Positions 52,401 to 59,714 of a stretch of DNA of 64,000 bases are shown one piece after another. The DNA comes from Sipunculus nudus (taxonomy: Eukaryota > Annelida > Sipuncula > Golfingiida > Sipunculidae). A program made the translations under genes and the position numbers. The first letter of the stretch is position 1. Each line of letters opens with the position of its first letter. The stretch is taken from contig CM049315.1 of assembly GCA_026874595.1 (NCBI GenBank), positions 4,584,664 to 4,648,663 of the forward strand, written 5' to 3'. Below the pieces are notes generated by a model. That model saw only the letters and a program-made list of their open reading frames with translations. It was not told the DNA's origin and did not search any database.

Positions 52401-54392
52401 AGTCAGCATCTGTCATACCTGACTTTGTATTTACAGGGTGTATACAGCCAGCAGGAGGCCATGGACCAGGACAGCAGTGATCTGTAGTAGTCAGCCTCTG
52501 TCATACCTGACTTTGTATTTACAGGGTGTGTACAGCCAGCAGGAGGCCATGGACCAGGACAGCAGTGATCTGTAGTAGTCAGCATCTGTCATACCTGACT
52601 TTGTATTTACAGGGAGTATACAGCCAGCAGGAGGCCATGGACCAGGACAGCAGTGATCTGTAGTAGTCAGCCTCTGTCATACCTGACTTTGTATTTACAG
52701 GGAGTATACAGCCAGCATCAGGCCATGGACCAGGACAGCAGTGATCTGTAGTAGTCAGCTTCTGTCATACCTGACTTTGTATTTACAGGGTGTGTACAGC
52801 CAGCAGGAGGCCATGGACCAGGACAGCAGTGATCTGTAGTAGTCAGCCTCTGTCATACCTGACTTTGTATTTACAGGGAGTATACAGCCAGCAGGAGGCC
52901 ATGGACCAGGACAGCAGTGATCTGAGTCAGCACCTCAGTGACACCCAGCAGTCCTACACCCAGTCACTGGAGGACATGGAGCAGGTAGGACCTTGCATAA
53001 CACTCAGTAAGACAGTGGTCTTAATTCACAAGTGTCTTATGAGTCAGGTTAGTTATAACTAATTTTGATGCTTTTGGTTCACCCAAGGGTGGTCTCAATA
53101 GACAGGTGGTCTCAATAGATAGGTGGTCTTTTAGCCCAAGTGGTCATGTCTTACTACTGAGCTGCTACCTTTGGACGCAAGATTGGAATCTGACTGTGAC
53201 AGGTGTTGACTAATGCCAGACTTGAACTCAGATTCTTTAATGTGAAGATTACCAGATACTCATGCTGTCTGGTATCAGGGTTGCTTCTGTCTAATTGGGG
53301 ACAGGGATGGTTTCAGAACTTGGAGATTGTAGATGGCAGGGTTTCTGATAAGCACTGCTGGTCTCTCAGGGAAGAACCATTTGTGAACAAGTGTGCTTTG
53401 CAAAATTTTCCCAGTTCTGAAAGTAAGGTGGCACACCCTAGTGCCATTTGCCCCTCTGACATTAGAAAGTCTGTTGAGATATCAGGGTGCTATGCTTAGT
53501 AATGATGAGAACTGCATAATAAAGCTCAATGTGGCTGCAAATCGTTCATTTTTGACAATGACTCATGACCTACAGGTACAGTGTCACTTAAAATAAACCA
53601 GACCAATTGTTAGAAATGTGTGTTTTTTCAAACAACACCTGAACATGCATAAGAAAAAATACATTCTAAATTAGCCTATTGGTGAATCACCCTGCATGTT
53701 TGAGCGATTTCTGACTGCATGGATACAAGCATGTCTTGCACAGGTCATTGGATGATAGCCAACTTTTAATCAACTCAGGAAATGACTTGTTACTATAGAG
53801 AATGATTTACACTTTAGTTTGTGAGCTCACATGTATTATTTTGTGTTAAATCCTCACTGGTAGCCTTATGTTAAGGAAACTGGCGGTTTATCATGATATT
53901 GCTGCAATAGGATGGATGACTGTAGCAGTGGATTACCCTGTATGACATGCGTCATTAATAAAGTAGACTTTATCGGTCTAGTATGAATGCCTTCAGAGTT
54001 ATGTATTCACAGCTAGGCACATTAGGCTAGGGTGTGAGACATGCACATATGATACTTAAGGTAGATAAGTTACATAAGAAATAGAGGTGTTTCCCGTCAT
54101 ACCAAAAATATTATTACCTCAGAGTATATTGATGTTCTTTGTTTCATAAAAATCATGTTAACTTTAAAAAATGATTTTCTTGATCAGAGAAGAATACTGA
54201 TAACTTAATGATAGATTTTCTACTCCACAGGTGCGAAGTAATTGTGAATCAACAGGAAGCAGCCCACTTGGAGCTCTCTACAAAGTTCATCTGACTGAAT
54301 CCTGTCAAGATATTCCTATGAAATATCACCTTTCCCCCCCCCTAAGAGGTAACATGGCAGTCCACGGGTCCAATCAAACCTCAGCATACTAG
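13396..54392 (+). CDS. bHLH-PAS transcription factor, Met/gce-like; 5'-partial gene, ten exons
   Basis: Joined exons 13396-13478, 14396-14485, 18940-19078, 20041-20193, 20661-20814, 21115-21221, 22328-22475, 24082-24832, 52877-52984 and 54231-54392 total 1895 nt: two nt of a split codon, 630 codons and a TAG stop. Every intron is GT-AG and every phase matches. Residues about 24-150 form PAS-A (FLMVVNRSG, YVSDGISKMLGHSQ, IIHKEDHEILRRQL). Residues about 190-290 form PAS-B (FCDQRLATLTGYLPQEQLG, FRMYTRNMNIIYCRAS). Residues 292-630 are a Ser/Gln/Asn-rich tail of the kind used for transactivation. Such proteins act in the nucleus as dimers on DNA, some binding ligands in PAS-B. The CDQR...GY, MYTRN.NIIY and VNEVLPNEEGK patterns recall insect juvenile-hormone receptor Met/gce; NCOA or another bHLH-PAS branch is possible. 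No bHLH exon was found, so the gene starts upstream. The intron before the penultimate exon is 28 kb of repeats. Confidence 0.85.
14049..14190 (+). repeat. second copy of the intron end, acceptor decayed
   Basis: Same order of blocks as 13203-13395, but the acceptor region reads CACTTCATTG instead of CACTCCAGTG. It lies in the next intron, upstream of exon 14396. Confidence 0.65.
14396..14485 (+). CDS. exon: start of PAS-A
   Basis: 90 bp, phase 0 at both ends, acceptor CTTCCAG and donor CAG|GTAAGA. Encodes RMDCFLMVVNRSGVLVYVSD followed by GISKMLGHSQ, the first strands and helix of a PAS fold. A 26-bp minisatellite begins about 37 bp after the donor. Confidence 0.92.
14523..14653 (+). repeat. 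26-bp minisatellite, left part
   Basis: About five copies of AACCAGTATTATTAACCACA plus GTATTT, starting 37 bp after the donor of exon 14396-14485. Interrupted by the 1280-bp insertion at 14654 and resumed at 15934. Confidence 0.93.
14654..15933. mobile_element. 1280-bp TA-flanked DNA transposon, non-autonomous
   Basis: The left end CCGTTTTCCCCTGTGGAT and the inverted right end CTGTTTCCCCCTTTGGAT form imperfect 18-bp terminal inverted repeats with 3 mismatches. Both sides are flanked by TA. Removing the element and one TA restores a perfect minisatellite unit (CAGTATT-TA-ACCAG). This is the signature of Tc1/mariner/pogo-type insertion. No transposase reading frame is visible. The interior has a GC-rich stretch near 15190-15420. 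Confidence 0.85.
15934..17135 (+). repeat. 26-bp minisatellite, right part
   Basis: About 46 copies of the same 26-bp unit, mainly TATTATTAACC versus TATAATTAACC variants. This is the rest of the array cut by the insertion at 14654-15933. Confidence 0.95.
17293..17914 (+). repeat. 48-bp minisatellite
   Basis: About 13 nearly identical copies of a 48-bp unit beginning AGCTATTACACCTCTTGAAT. The first copy lacks two bases. Located in the intron between 14485 and 18940. Confidence 0.96.
17915..18939. other. intron sequence without recognised features
   Basis: Unique AT-rich sequence between the 48-bp minisatellite and exon 18940. Short open frames here (17881-18163) run out of the repeat and show no known motif. 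Confidence 0.6.
18940..19078 (+). CDS. exon: PAS-A core
   Basis: 139 bp, acceptor TTTTGCAG, donor AAAAG|GTCAGT, phase 0 in and phase 1 out. Encodes VDVMGSSVYNIIHKEDHEIL then RRQLQPDD, the PAS helix carrying the usual I-H-x-x-D-H motif. Confidence 0.93.
19495..19650 (+). repeat. short interspersed repeat, copy 1 of 3 in successive introns
   Basis: GATGCCAAGCGTGTCCTGAG, ATAAATCCTAAGGAATTTGA, CATTATTTTG. Related copies are at 22600-22720 (GATGCCAAGTGTGTCCTAAG) and 23160-23280 (AATGCTAAGCCTGTCCATAG). Confidence 0.6.
20041..20193 (+). CDS. exon: end of PAS-A
   Basis: 153 bp, acceptor TTATTTCCAG, donor ACAG|GTGAGG, phase 1 in and out. Encodes LQCEKSMYIRMKDIG and GYQCMNITGQLQAL, the closing strands of PAS-A. 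It ends in DIDVKEKKNNT, coded across an A-run at the exon end that is prone to slippage. Confidence 0.92.
20661..20814 (+). CDS. exon: inter-PAS linker and first strand of PAS-B
   Basis: 154 bp, acceptor TGTTGTAG, donor CAGAG|GTTTGT, phase 1 in and phase 2 out. Encodes SLCLVAMVKPVAQERVIEI, then SMSGQFIFCDQR, the strand that opens PAS-B (G-x-F/I-x-x-C-D-Q-R). Confidence 0.93.
21115..21221 (+). CDS. exon: PAS-B helices
   Basis: 107 bp, acceptor TTTTTTCAG, donor CGCA|GTGAGT, phase 2 in and phase 1 out. Encodes LATLTGYLPQEQLGHYPYDY and IIPEDLKWVASSHQR, matching the G-Y-x-x-E/D-x-x-G and D-x-x-x-V pattern of PAS-B. A family D element remnant starts about 15 bp after the donor. Confidence 0.94.
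21237..21430 (+). mobile_element. family D remnant 15 bp after an exon donor
   Basis: AGCTGACTTTCAGTCATGCT, GGGTCTTTG, ACAGGGCACA, CCTGAAATTAGGTCAC follow the order seen at 28536-28740, with the (GTCC) tract shortened. Confidence 0.65.
22328..22475 (+). CDS. exon: C-terminal strands of PAS-B
   Basis: 148 bp, acceptor TTTTACAG, donor TTACC|GTATGT, phase 1 in and phase 2 out. Encodes IPWTIFRMYTRNMNIIYCRA, then ASSNLVADLWTREPKYITSV and NEVLP, the G-strand region of PAS-B. Another frame is open for longer here (HILQSLVKPGG) but has no PAS similarity and does not join to its neighbours. Confidence 0.92.
22600..22720 (+). repeat. short interspersed repeat, copy 2 of 3
   Basis: TTTTTGGTCTTGAAATATCA, GATGCCAAGTGTGTCC, ATAAATCCTGAGAAATTTTA; same order as at 19495. 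Confidence 0.6.
23160..23280 (+). repeat. short interspersed repeat, copy 3 of 3
   Basis: TTTTTGGTCTTGAATTGTCA, AATGCTAAGCCTGTCC; the most diverged copy. Confidence 0.5.
24082..24832 (+). CDS. exon: large exon after PAS-B, start of C-terminal tail
   Basis: 751 bp, acceptor AAAATTCAG, donor TCGCAG|GTAGGT, phase 2 in and phase 0 out. It begins NEEGKHLLEVQEKVFAEYL, so the junction reads VNEVLPNEEGK, as expected just after PAS-B in Met-type proteins. An acceptor 19 bp upstream (24061-24062) gives an in-frame stop and was not used. The remainder is polar and low in conserved motifs, rich in Ser, Gln, Thr and Asn, ending TGSVFSSQ. A second DIxVKEKK peptide lies near the A-run at about 24245-24267. 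Confidence 0.92.
25564..28200 (+). mobile_element. family A element copy A3, complete (2637 bp)
   Basis: Same 5' hairpin, (GTCC)n tract, two-part core and tail CAGCTGAGCGCCGTGACCCA...CTTG. It sits in T runs inside another fragment at 25404-25563 that begins TTTTAGCCAACCTGTGAGCT with GTCGTCCGTC runs. Confidence 0.9.
28534..32290 (+). mobile_element. family D element, split by A4
   Basis: The 5' end at 28536 reads AGCTCAGCTGACTTTCAGTC, then GTCCG/GGCCG runs and a core up to 28868. The core resumes at 31522 with AGGTCAAAAGGTCAAAGGTC and continues in 100-190-bp units with AGGTCA motifs to about 32290. No clear tail was seen, so the 3' end is uncertain. Confidence 0.7.
28869..31521 (+). mobile_element. 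family A element copy A4, complete (2653 bp), nested in family D
   Basis: AGCTCAGCTGAC...GGTCCCTTG inserted between CATAATTTTT and TTTTTAGGTC. The family D core is continuous across the insertion. Confidence 0.9.
33309..34495 (+). mobile_element. family B element, complete, with a compound tail
   Basis: 5' hairpin TATCCGCCAAAAC...GTTTTGCGGATA. Tandem core with GGTGGCGCCACC at 33619, 33768, 33897, 34046 and 34176 (spacing 149/129/149/130). 3' GGCGGATA and stem-loop GTAGTCACTTGTCGACTAC. Instead of ending in CTAG it continues CCCATGGGTCACTTG at 34481-34495, a family A-like tail. Confidence 0.8.
34496..34846. repeat. tandem fragments with AAACTTCTTCTCTGAAACCA-type units
   Basis: Two or more related units (34540 and 34710: CTTCTTCTC...AAACCA..GGCCAAA). 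Related units also occur at 28255-28390, following A3. Family unknown. Confidence 0.55.
34847..35628 (+). repeat. 391-bp tandem duplication
   Basis: 34847-35237 and 35238-35628 are nearly identical, with a few substitutions (CATTGCAGAAGTCGCG versus CGTTGCAGAAGTTGCG). Both begin AACTTAGCCAGTTTGCTGAA. Confidence 0.92.
35640..36575. other. intronic sequence with short internal repeats only
   Basis: TTTATAGCTTTGGCAGACTGCC-like motifs recur at about 36370, 36455 and 36515. No coding potential supported. Confidence 0.5.
36576..37883 (+). repeat. about 651-bp tandem duplication containing a family B 5' end
   Basis: 36576-37226 and 37227-37883 share CAGTGCAGCCAGGTACAGGT, CTGCCTTCCTCACCTAAGCC and the family B hairpin (37065 and 37720). 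The second copy has a 4-bp gain and is cut by A5 at 37884. Confidence 0.9.
37720..41570 (+). mobile_element. family B element split by A5; left arm of an inverted repeat
   Basis: Parts 37720-37883 and 40437-41570. GGTGGCGCCACC-centred core units, then GCGGATACACATAGTCGCTT...GACTACC and CTAG at 41567-41570 followed by TTTT. Confidence 0.85.
37884..40436 (+). mobile_element. family A element copy A5, complete (2553 bp), nested in family B
   Basis: Inserted between GCGCCCTCATTTTT and TTTTTTACCTCTGACC. The uninterrupted family B copy at 33457-33480 reads GCGCCCCGATTTTGTTTTTA then CCTCTGACC, giving the empty site. Confidence 0.9.
41571..41904. other. 334-bp spacer between inverted family B arms
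   Basis: Unique sequence; a short open frame (41595-41849) has no recognised motif. Confidence 0.5.
41905..43045 (-). mobile_element. family B element, reverse orientation; right arm of an inverted repeat
   Basis: On the - strand the 3' tail is CTAG at 41905-41908, preceded by GTAGTC...GACTAC and GGCGGATA. The core and the ACCTCTGACCTTTCC segment mirror 40437-41570. The 5' hairpin is missing: the copy stops at CTGAAAACATAG. Confidence 0.85.
43097..52923 (+). repeat. 88-bp satellite array made of a duplicated intron-exon junction
   Basis: About 112 tandem units (9827 bp at 88 bp each; not counted one by one). A unit runs GTAGTAGTCAGCCTCTGTCA, TACCTGACTTTGTATTTACAG (branch-like CTGAC and acceptor), then 47 bp matching the start of exon 52877 up to GATCT. 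Variants: GGTGTATAC, GGTGTGTAC or GGAGTATAC after the acceptor; CAGCAGGAGG or CAGCATCAGG; GACCAGGACAG (88 bp) or GACCTGAAAG (87 bp); CAGCCTCTG, CAGCTTCTG or CAGCATCTG. The first unit is the most diverged, and the last merges into the real exon. Long open frames on both strands are a by-product of the 87-bp units. Confidence 0.97.
52877..52984 (+). CDS. exon: penultimate exon; parent of the 88-bp repeat
   Basis: 108 bp, 36 codons, phase 0 at both ends, acceptor TTTACAG, donor GAGCAG|GTAGGA. Encodes GVYSQQEAMDQDSSDL then SQHLSDTQQSYTQSLEDMEQ. Its first 47 bp and the intron end before it are the last unit of the 88-bp array. The sequence leaves the repeat after GATCTG, running on as AGTCAGCACC where the array has TAGTAGTCAG. 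Phase fits the exon at 24832 exactly, implying a 28,044-bp intron. Confidence 0.85.
52985..54230. other. last intron, no repeat recognised
   Basis: Unique sequence between the penultimate and terminal exons. The open frame 53203-53499 has no motif or coding-like neighbours. Confidence 0.55.
54231..54392 (+). CDS. terminal exon with stop codon
   Basis: Acceptor CTACTCCACAG. Opens in phase 0 as VRSNCESTGSSPLGALYKVH and continues about 53 codons to TAG at 54390. The codons include an in-frame run of nine C around 54334-54342, where a one-base error would change the C-terminus. An internal GAG|GTAACA site just after it could be a donor, in which case the gene continues and the last 16 codons are intron. 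A poly(A) signal 500 bp on favours this as the last exon. Confidence 0.65.
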   Translation: MRSNCESTGSSPLGALYKVHLTESCQDIPMKYHLSPPLRGNMAVHGSNQTSAY

Positions 54393-54605
54393 TCAAAGAA
54401 CGAGAAAAACTTCACATGAAGCAGACACGCAACAGATCCAGCCGAGGATGAGTGTGGTATTCAGGGTCATATCCTTGGGCTTCACGGTCATATTTAGGGG
54501 CTCCTGTGTTTTGTCAAAACAACCGAAATCATATCGATGGGCTTTAAGGTCATAACAAAGGACTCTTGCATTCACTTTAAGATGCCATCCAGGGGCTTCA
54601 GCATT

Positions 54606-54753
54606 TCACGAAGGTCACGTCAAGGTCACATCTAGGGCCTGTGTTAATACCAGGGCACTGTAATATCGAGTCCAGAGTGTCACGAAGGTCACGTCAAGGT
54701 CACATCTAGGGCCTGTGTTAATACCAGGGCACTGTAATATCGAGTCCAGAGTG
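54606..54753 (+). repeat. 74-bp tandem duplication in the presumed 3' UTR
   Basis: Two adjacent, essentially identical copies, 54606-54679 and 54680-54753. Each contains AGGTCA-CGTCA-AGGTCA, a direct repeat of the nuclear-receptor half-site spaced by 5. Confidence 0.9.
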
Positions 54754-54882
54754 TCTCATCAGAGACATTAAGTTCTTAAACATTTGTATAAATCACGGTC
54801 ACAGTATTTTTCCTTGGCATGTATATCAAGCGCCTAATGCTGCATAAATGTTTCTGTTTATGGAAAGAAGAAATGTTCTTTA

Positions 54883-54888
54883 AATAAA
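54883..54888 (+). promoter_or_regulatory. poly(A) signal AATAAA
   Basis: Canonical hexamer about 490 bp after the stop at 54392, in AT-rich sequence. It would give a 3' UTR of roughly 500 bp, which includes the 74-bp tandem duplication. Confidence 0.55.
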
Positions 54889-54964
54889 TTACTCGTTACC
54901 ATTTAGCTGCAATCACAAAATCACACATGGATATATTCATCAGGCAGTAATCATGTAATAGTTT

Positions 54965-55100
54965 TCAGTAAAGCAGACTTTCAGTCATGCTATAATTAAG
55001 ATATAGGTCTGTGTTAAATGTTCTTTTATCAGTTAACAGGGCACAAATCATAAATGTTAGCACCAGGAAGTTCTTAATTGACATCCACATGTATTAAATC
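54965..55100 (+). mobile_element. family D 5'-end remnant
   Basis: GCAGACTTTCAGTCATGCTA, then ACAGGGCACAAATCATAA, as at 28536-28650. It lies just beyond the gene's poly(A) signal. Confidence 0.55.
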
Positions 55101-56289
55101 TCATTGGAAACACTATTTTAGTTCAGGATGGTCTATATTCAACAGAAGAGCAAATTATGGTGCTGTTTGGGTAAAATCTGTGTATATCCAGTTAATATCC
55201 AAAGTTTTCATAAATGTGTGTTCTCACATACATGTATATTATCATGTATACTCATGTGTACTCACATTCACCATACAAATATGGATCTTAACAATTGAAA
55301 AAACAGAGTGATTGCTGCCTGCTAATGCCTGACATATCAGAAGTTTATGTTAAAGATAAGGGAAACCCCTCAACCCACAATATAAGTTATGCTGTTACTG
55401 TCTGTGTATTAATGTATGTCTGAGTTGACATTTATTGAGTCTAACAAGATTTATGGAGTGTAACAAGCCAACATTTATTTAGTGTTATGAGGCAGTTCAA
55501 CATGTACAGTTAAGAATTGATTCCAAAAAAGCTCGCAATCAATTATTCAAAATGTATGGCAGCTGAACATTGATAAATAATTGTTTTATTTTTTTATGAA
55601 AAATATTTGTCAAAACCCATACACATAATTTCAATGACCTCATTGTCAATGGTCTCAATATTTTTGGTTCTGCCTCTCTTATGCATTTCTGTCGGCTAAA
55701 TGGATGACTTCAAGGCAGAAACTACAAAAATATGCTGGACATATGCCTACAGTAAAACATAAGATAATCAAGAATAAAACTGTCAGGTTTCCAGTCTGAT
55801 TAATTTAGAATTTTTAGTAAATGTTAAGCACCAGCAGCATACAAATAAAGGTGTGCTTTAGTCCTTTTCTGTGTGATCATTGTTCACATTAGTTTCAATA
55901 TGTTAGTCTAACACATAATTTTAACACAGTTACTGATATAGTTTGATGAGCTGTTTGACAATCATGTATTGATACAAGTGATGAACTTGGCCATTCCAGG
56001 TGTAATCTGCCAAAAATTATCAACCATGACTTAACATATTCTGTGAAGTAGCTTTTTTACCTCCCCCAAGTGTCTGAGCAATTATTCCTAGTTGCTGTTG
56101 GTTGGTTTGTATGTCTGCAATGTTACACAAGAAGCTATGTTCAGATATTGATTAAATTTTTGGAAGGTTTTGGTAACACTCAAGGATTAGTTAATCAAAT
56201 TTGGACATACAAATATCATGTTAATGAATATATATATATTTATAAAATATATACAGATAAACAGATATTTATATATATCATTTTAATAA

Positions 56290-56358
<69 letters not shown>

Positions 56359-58080
56359 GATAAACAGATTTAACAAGGCAGGGCAAGAATCAGTACTAGA
56401 GAGCACATTTAGTACGCAAGGCAACTTAGGCATTAAGTAATTTTTGTATTAATTCAATTAATAATCCATAGAGGCAAACAATTTTCATTTTAGCTGCAGA
56501 CATACTCCAATGTTTGAACTTTATGAGATTTCCCTTGTATTTGATTACATAATAAGGCATTGTTTGTATAAATGTTAAATTTCAAATATCATTCATTCAG
56601 GCTTGAATTTTACAATTTATGTTTTTTTATTTACTACAGATATTCAACTAAGATATTAAAATGTTTCAACTGGCATCAGAAGCAATGTCTACTACAGTTA
56701 GGATGCTTACCAAATATTTGCTTATTTATAATTTAAGCAGCAGTTTAAAAAAATCATTGATATTTGCAGAAAAAATGGACACAGAACAGTTAAAGAATCC
56801 ATTATTTTCTGGAAGTAATGGTTGTATGGTGACAGGCAAACATCTAAACTTTTGCTGGGTTAAGATAGATGGCGCTCCATGTTCCATCTACTTATATTGT
56901 ATTAGGCACAGTTGCACACATTACTTGGAGAGGTATATGTGTCTTGGGGGCCGCCATGTTGTAGGTTATTCAGTAATTAAGGTAATCGGGTATATTACAT
57001 GAACAGCCACAACTACATCTGGGTCCTTTATCATTTTGACCACATATTTAAACAGTGATAAAACATTTATTGCCCTCATGCATTTTGAATATTAGGTTAT
57101 CCAGGTTATTTATGCCTTAAATTTTTAGTACTTTCCTGACTTTGAAATGGTGAAGTTCTAAGAATATGTGGAAAAAGACATATCTTTTGGACAGCCTTTG
57201 GAACATGTCACTTGAATTAGAGGCCTTTATTTTTCTGTAAAACTCTTTATTAGTGATTGATATTGTTTGTTGACTGGTGACACCAAAGGATTTTTTTTGT
57301 TGTGGCATTGTCAGAAGTCATGAAAAATGCATATCTTGAGGGATTTAAACTAGTTAAACAGTATTTTTTGTGTGTATCATGAAAACGTGTTGTATGAATG
57401 CTTCACATTAAATTTTTAATGGTAGAATGTATTGGATTTTTTTGGCATTTTGTTGATTTTTGTATCATTGTTGCTTTTAATTAATGATTTCCTTTTTAAA
57501 CTGTGGAAGGTATTGTTATTCTCGCAGAATGATAACGTGTGTTGTTTCATGTTTAGGGAATGTATCATTGTTCTTGCTTTTTAATGATATGTGGTGTAAA
57601 ATGTCTTTGGATGAATTTATTGTTCCCTGTTATGTTTTGTTATTATGTGATTGCTGCAGATTATTGTGTTTTACAAGGTGGTACTACGGGTCCTAGATGT
57701 AAATGCTGTTATGTTTCGATAGTTCTAAAATATTGAGCTTAAATGTCTAGAAGAAAGCTGATATTATGCTGCACTGAGGTAAGATATAACATAGAAGAAA
57801 TTTTAAATGTTAGTTGCAGAAATATAAGTAATGGATTATCTTTATCTCCGCTTACTAACAGGAATCCTGATGGGTCTTTGTCGACCATCCTTGTGGCCAC
57901 TTGTGGGGCTTTAATTATAATAATGAGTGGTGTTATGCCATTTAATTGATTACATTGATGATTTCTTTTCTTCTTGATAATCAGTTAAATTGGTTGCATT
58001 TTCATATAATTATGTAAGCAAATTTGAAGAAGACATAAGGAAGACCAGATATAAAGGAGTGGTAATTCTTGGGTGATCAC
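55101..58080. other. downstream non-coding region
   Basis: AT-rich, apart from the TA microsatellite nothing was recognised. Open frames 56661-57002 and 57743-57949 lack motifs and were not called. Confidence 0.5.
56228..56352. repeat. (TA)n microsatellite
   Basis: Nearly pure TA run of about 60 bp (56292-56350) with shorter TA tracts before it. The reading frame through it is an artefact. Confidence 0.95.
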
Positions 58081-58530
58081 AGTCCTCAAAACTATAACAA
58101 TAGGGTTTATGAAGTCCTCAAATCTATAACAGCAGGGTTTATGAAGTCCTCAAATCTATAACAGCAGGGTTTATGAAGTCCTCAAATCTATAACAGCAGG
58201 GTTTATAAAATCCTCAAAACTATAACAGCAGGGTTTATAAAATCCTCAAAACTATAACAGCAGGGTTTATAAAGTCCTCATAACTACAACAGCAGGATTT
58301 ATAAAATCCTCAAAACTATAACAGCAGGGTATATCAAGTCCTCAAACCTATAACAGCAGGGTTTATAAAATCCTCAAAACTATAACAGCAGGGTTTATAA
58401 AGTCCTCAAAACTATAACAGCAGGGTATATCAAGTCCTCAAAACTATAACAGCAGGGTTTATAAAGTCCTCAAAACTATAACAGCAGGGTTTATAAAATC
58501 CTCAAAACTATAACAGCAGGGTTTATCAGG
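58081..58530 (+). repeat. 32-bp minisatellite
   Basis: About 14 copies of a unit like TCCTCAAAACTATAACAGCA plus GGGTTTATAAAG, with scattered substitutions. Confidence 0.95.
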
Positions 58531-59516
58531 TCTTTACATGACCAATGGCATGGACTACTATAACTGTGTTAGTTTTTGTGGTAGGAATCGGTTTTAGAAT
58601 CATGTTTGATGAGTTAAGGATAGAAAGTGACTGATGATCAGTAATTAATCAGTTATTTCATGTACCATCTATATTACCATAAAATCTGAAATACTGAGTA
58701 AATTCAGTCCAACTTGTACACCTCACTGAAAATTTAAGGTAAAGGATAAACTTAGTGCTGTTTGCTTTTTAGTGCCAGTATTTCTTATATCTCTGACAGA
58801 ATACTTCATGGGGATAACATGACTATTTTGATGTGCATACATCATCGTTTATGATCAGTTATGCAAAAAATGCAATCAATTTAACCAATTTTGAAAGAAA
58901 ATGACAAATCATCAATATAATCAAATAATTGGTGCACCACAAGTTTGTGTATCAGCACAAGGTTATGGAATTGTGAAATATGAAAGGGTGTCTTTGCTTT
59001 CAGAATAGGTAAAGGTCCTTCAAATATTGAAAAAAATAAACAACTAGAACAGGTTTTGAAATAACTGATTGATAAAATATCATCAGATGCTTTTGTCATA
59101 CCTTCCCTGAACATGGTAAAACATCATGAACATCCAAACACTAACAGACCTAGAGAATTGTAACTTGATAGCCAGATCGGTCCTTGTGAAATCTCCTTGG
59201 AGACCTAAAATTTGGTCATGGTCTGCTGTGAAACAATGAATTTCTGCTATTTAAGCTGGCAAGACATGAGGAATCATTACCGTCTGTTTTGGGTTTGTCA
59301 TTGTCACTTTCTGTCTGAAATCTGTAAAGTTCTCAAACTGACAGGTGGTAATAGTGACACACATCAGCTGTGATTTTAAACTGAGTGTCATGATCTCTGG
59401 GTCACTAGATGTGTGCGTCACTGGTTTAGAATTGTAGAATATGTCATTCTTACAGTATTATGCCACATGTTACAGAATGAATGCTGCTTTTGTTATGATT
59501 TAAAGTTGTGATTACT

Positions 59517-59714
59517 GATTATGGGCCACATAATTGCTGATTATGGGCCACATAATTGCTGATTATGGGCCACGTAATTGCTGATTATGAGCCATGTAAT
59601 TGCTGATTATGGGCCACTTAATTGCTGATTATGGGAGACATATTTGCTGATTATGGGCCACGTACTTGCTGATTATGGGCCACGTAATTGCTGATTATGG
59701 GCCATGTAATTGCT
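59517..59714 (+). repeat. 22-bp minisatellite
   Basis: About nine copies of AATTGCTGATTATGGGCCAC plus AT/GT. Confidence 0.93.

Noticed and set aside
43097-52923. CRISPR array
   Set aside because: The unit is continuous, with no constant-repeat/variable-spacer pattern, in a eukaryotic intron with splice signals.
56070-56363. 97-codon open frame
   Set aside because: Its second half is translation of the TA microsatellite (IYIYIY).
56661-57002. 113-codon open frame downstream of the gene
   Set aside because: No recognisable motif, no splice partners, AT-rich surroundings. Could be a non-coding transcript at most.
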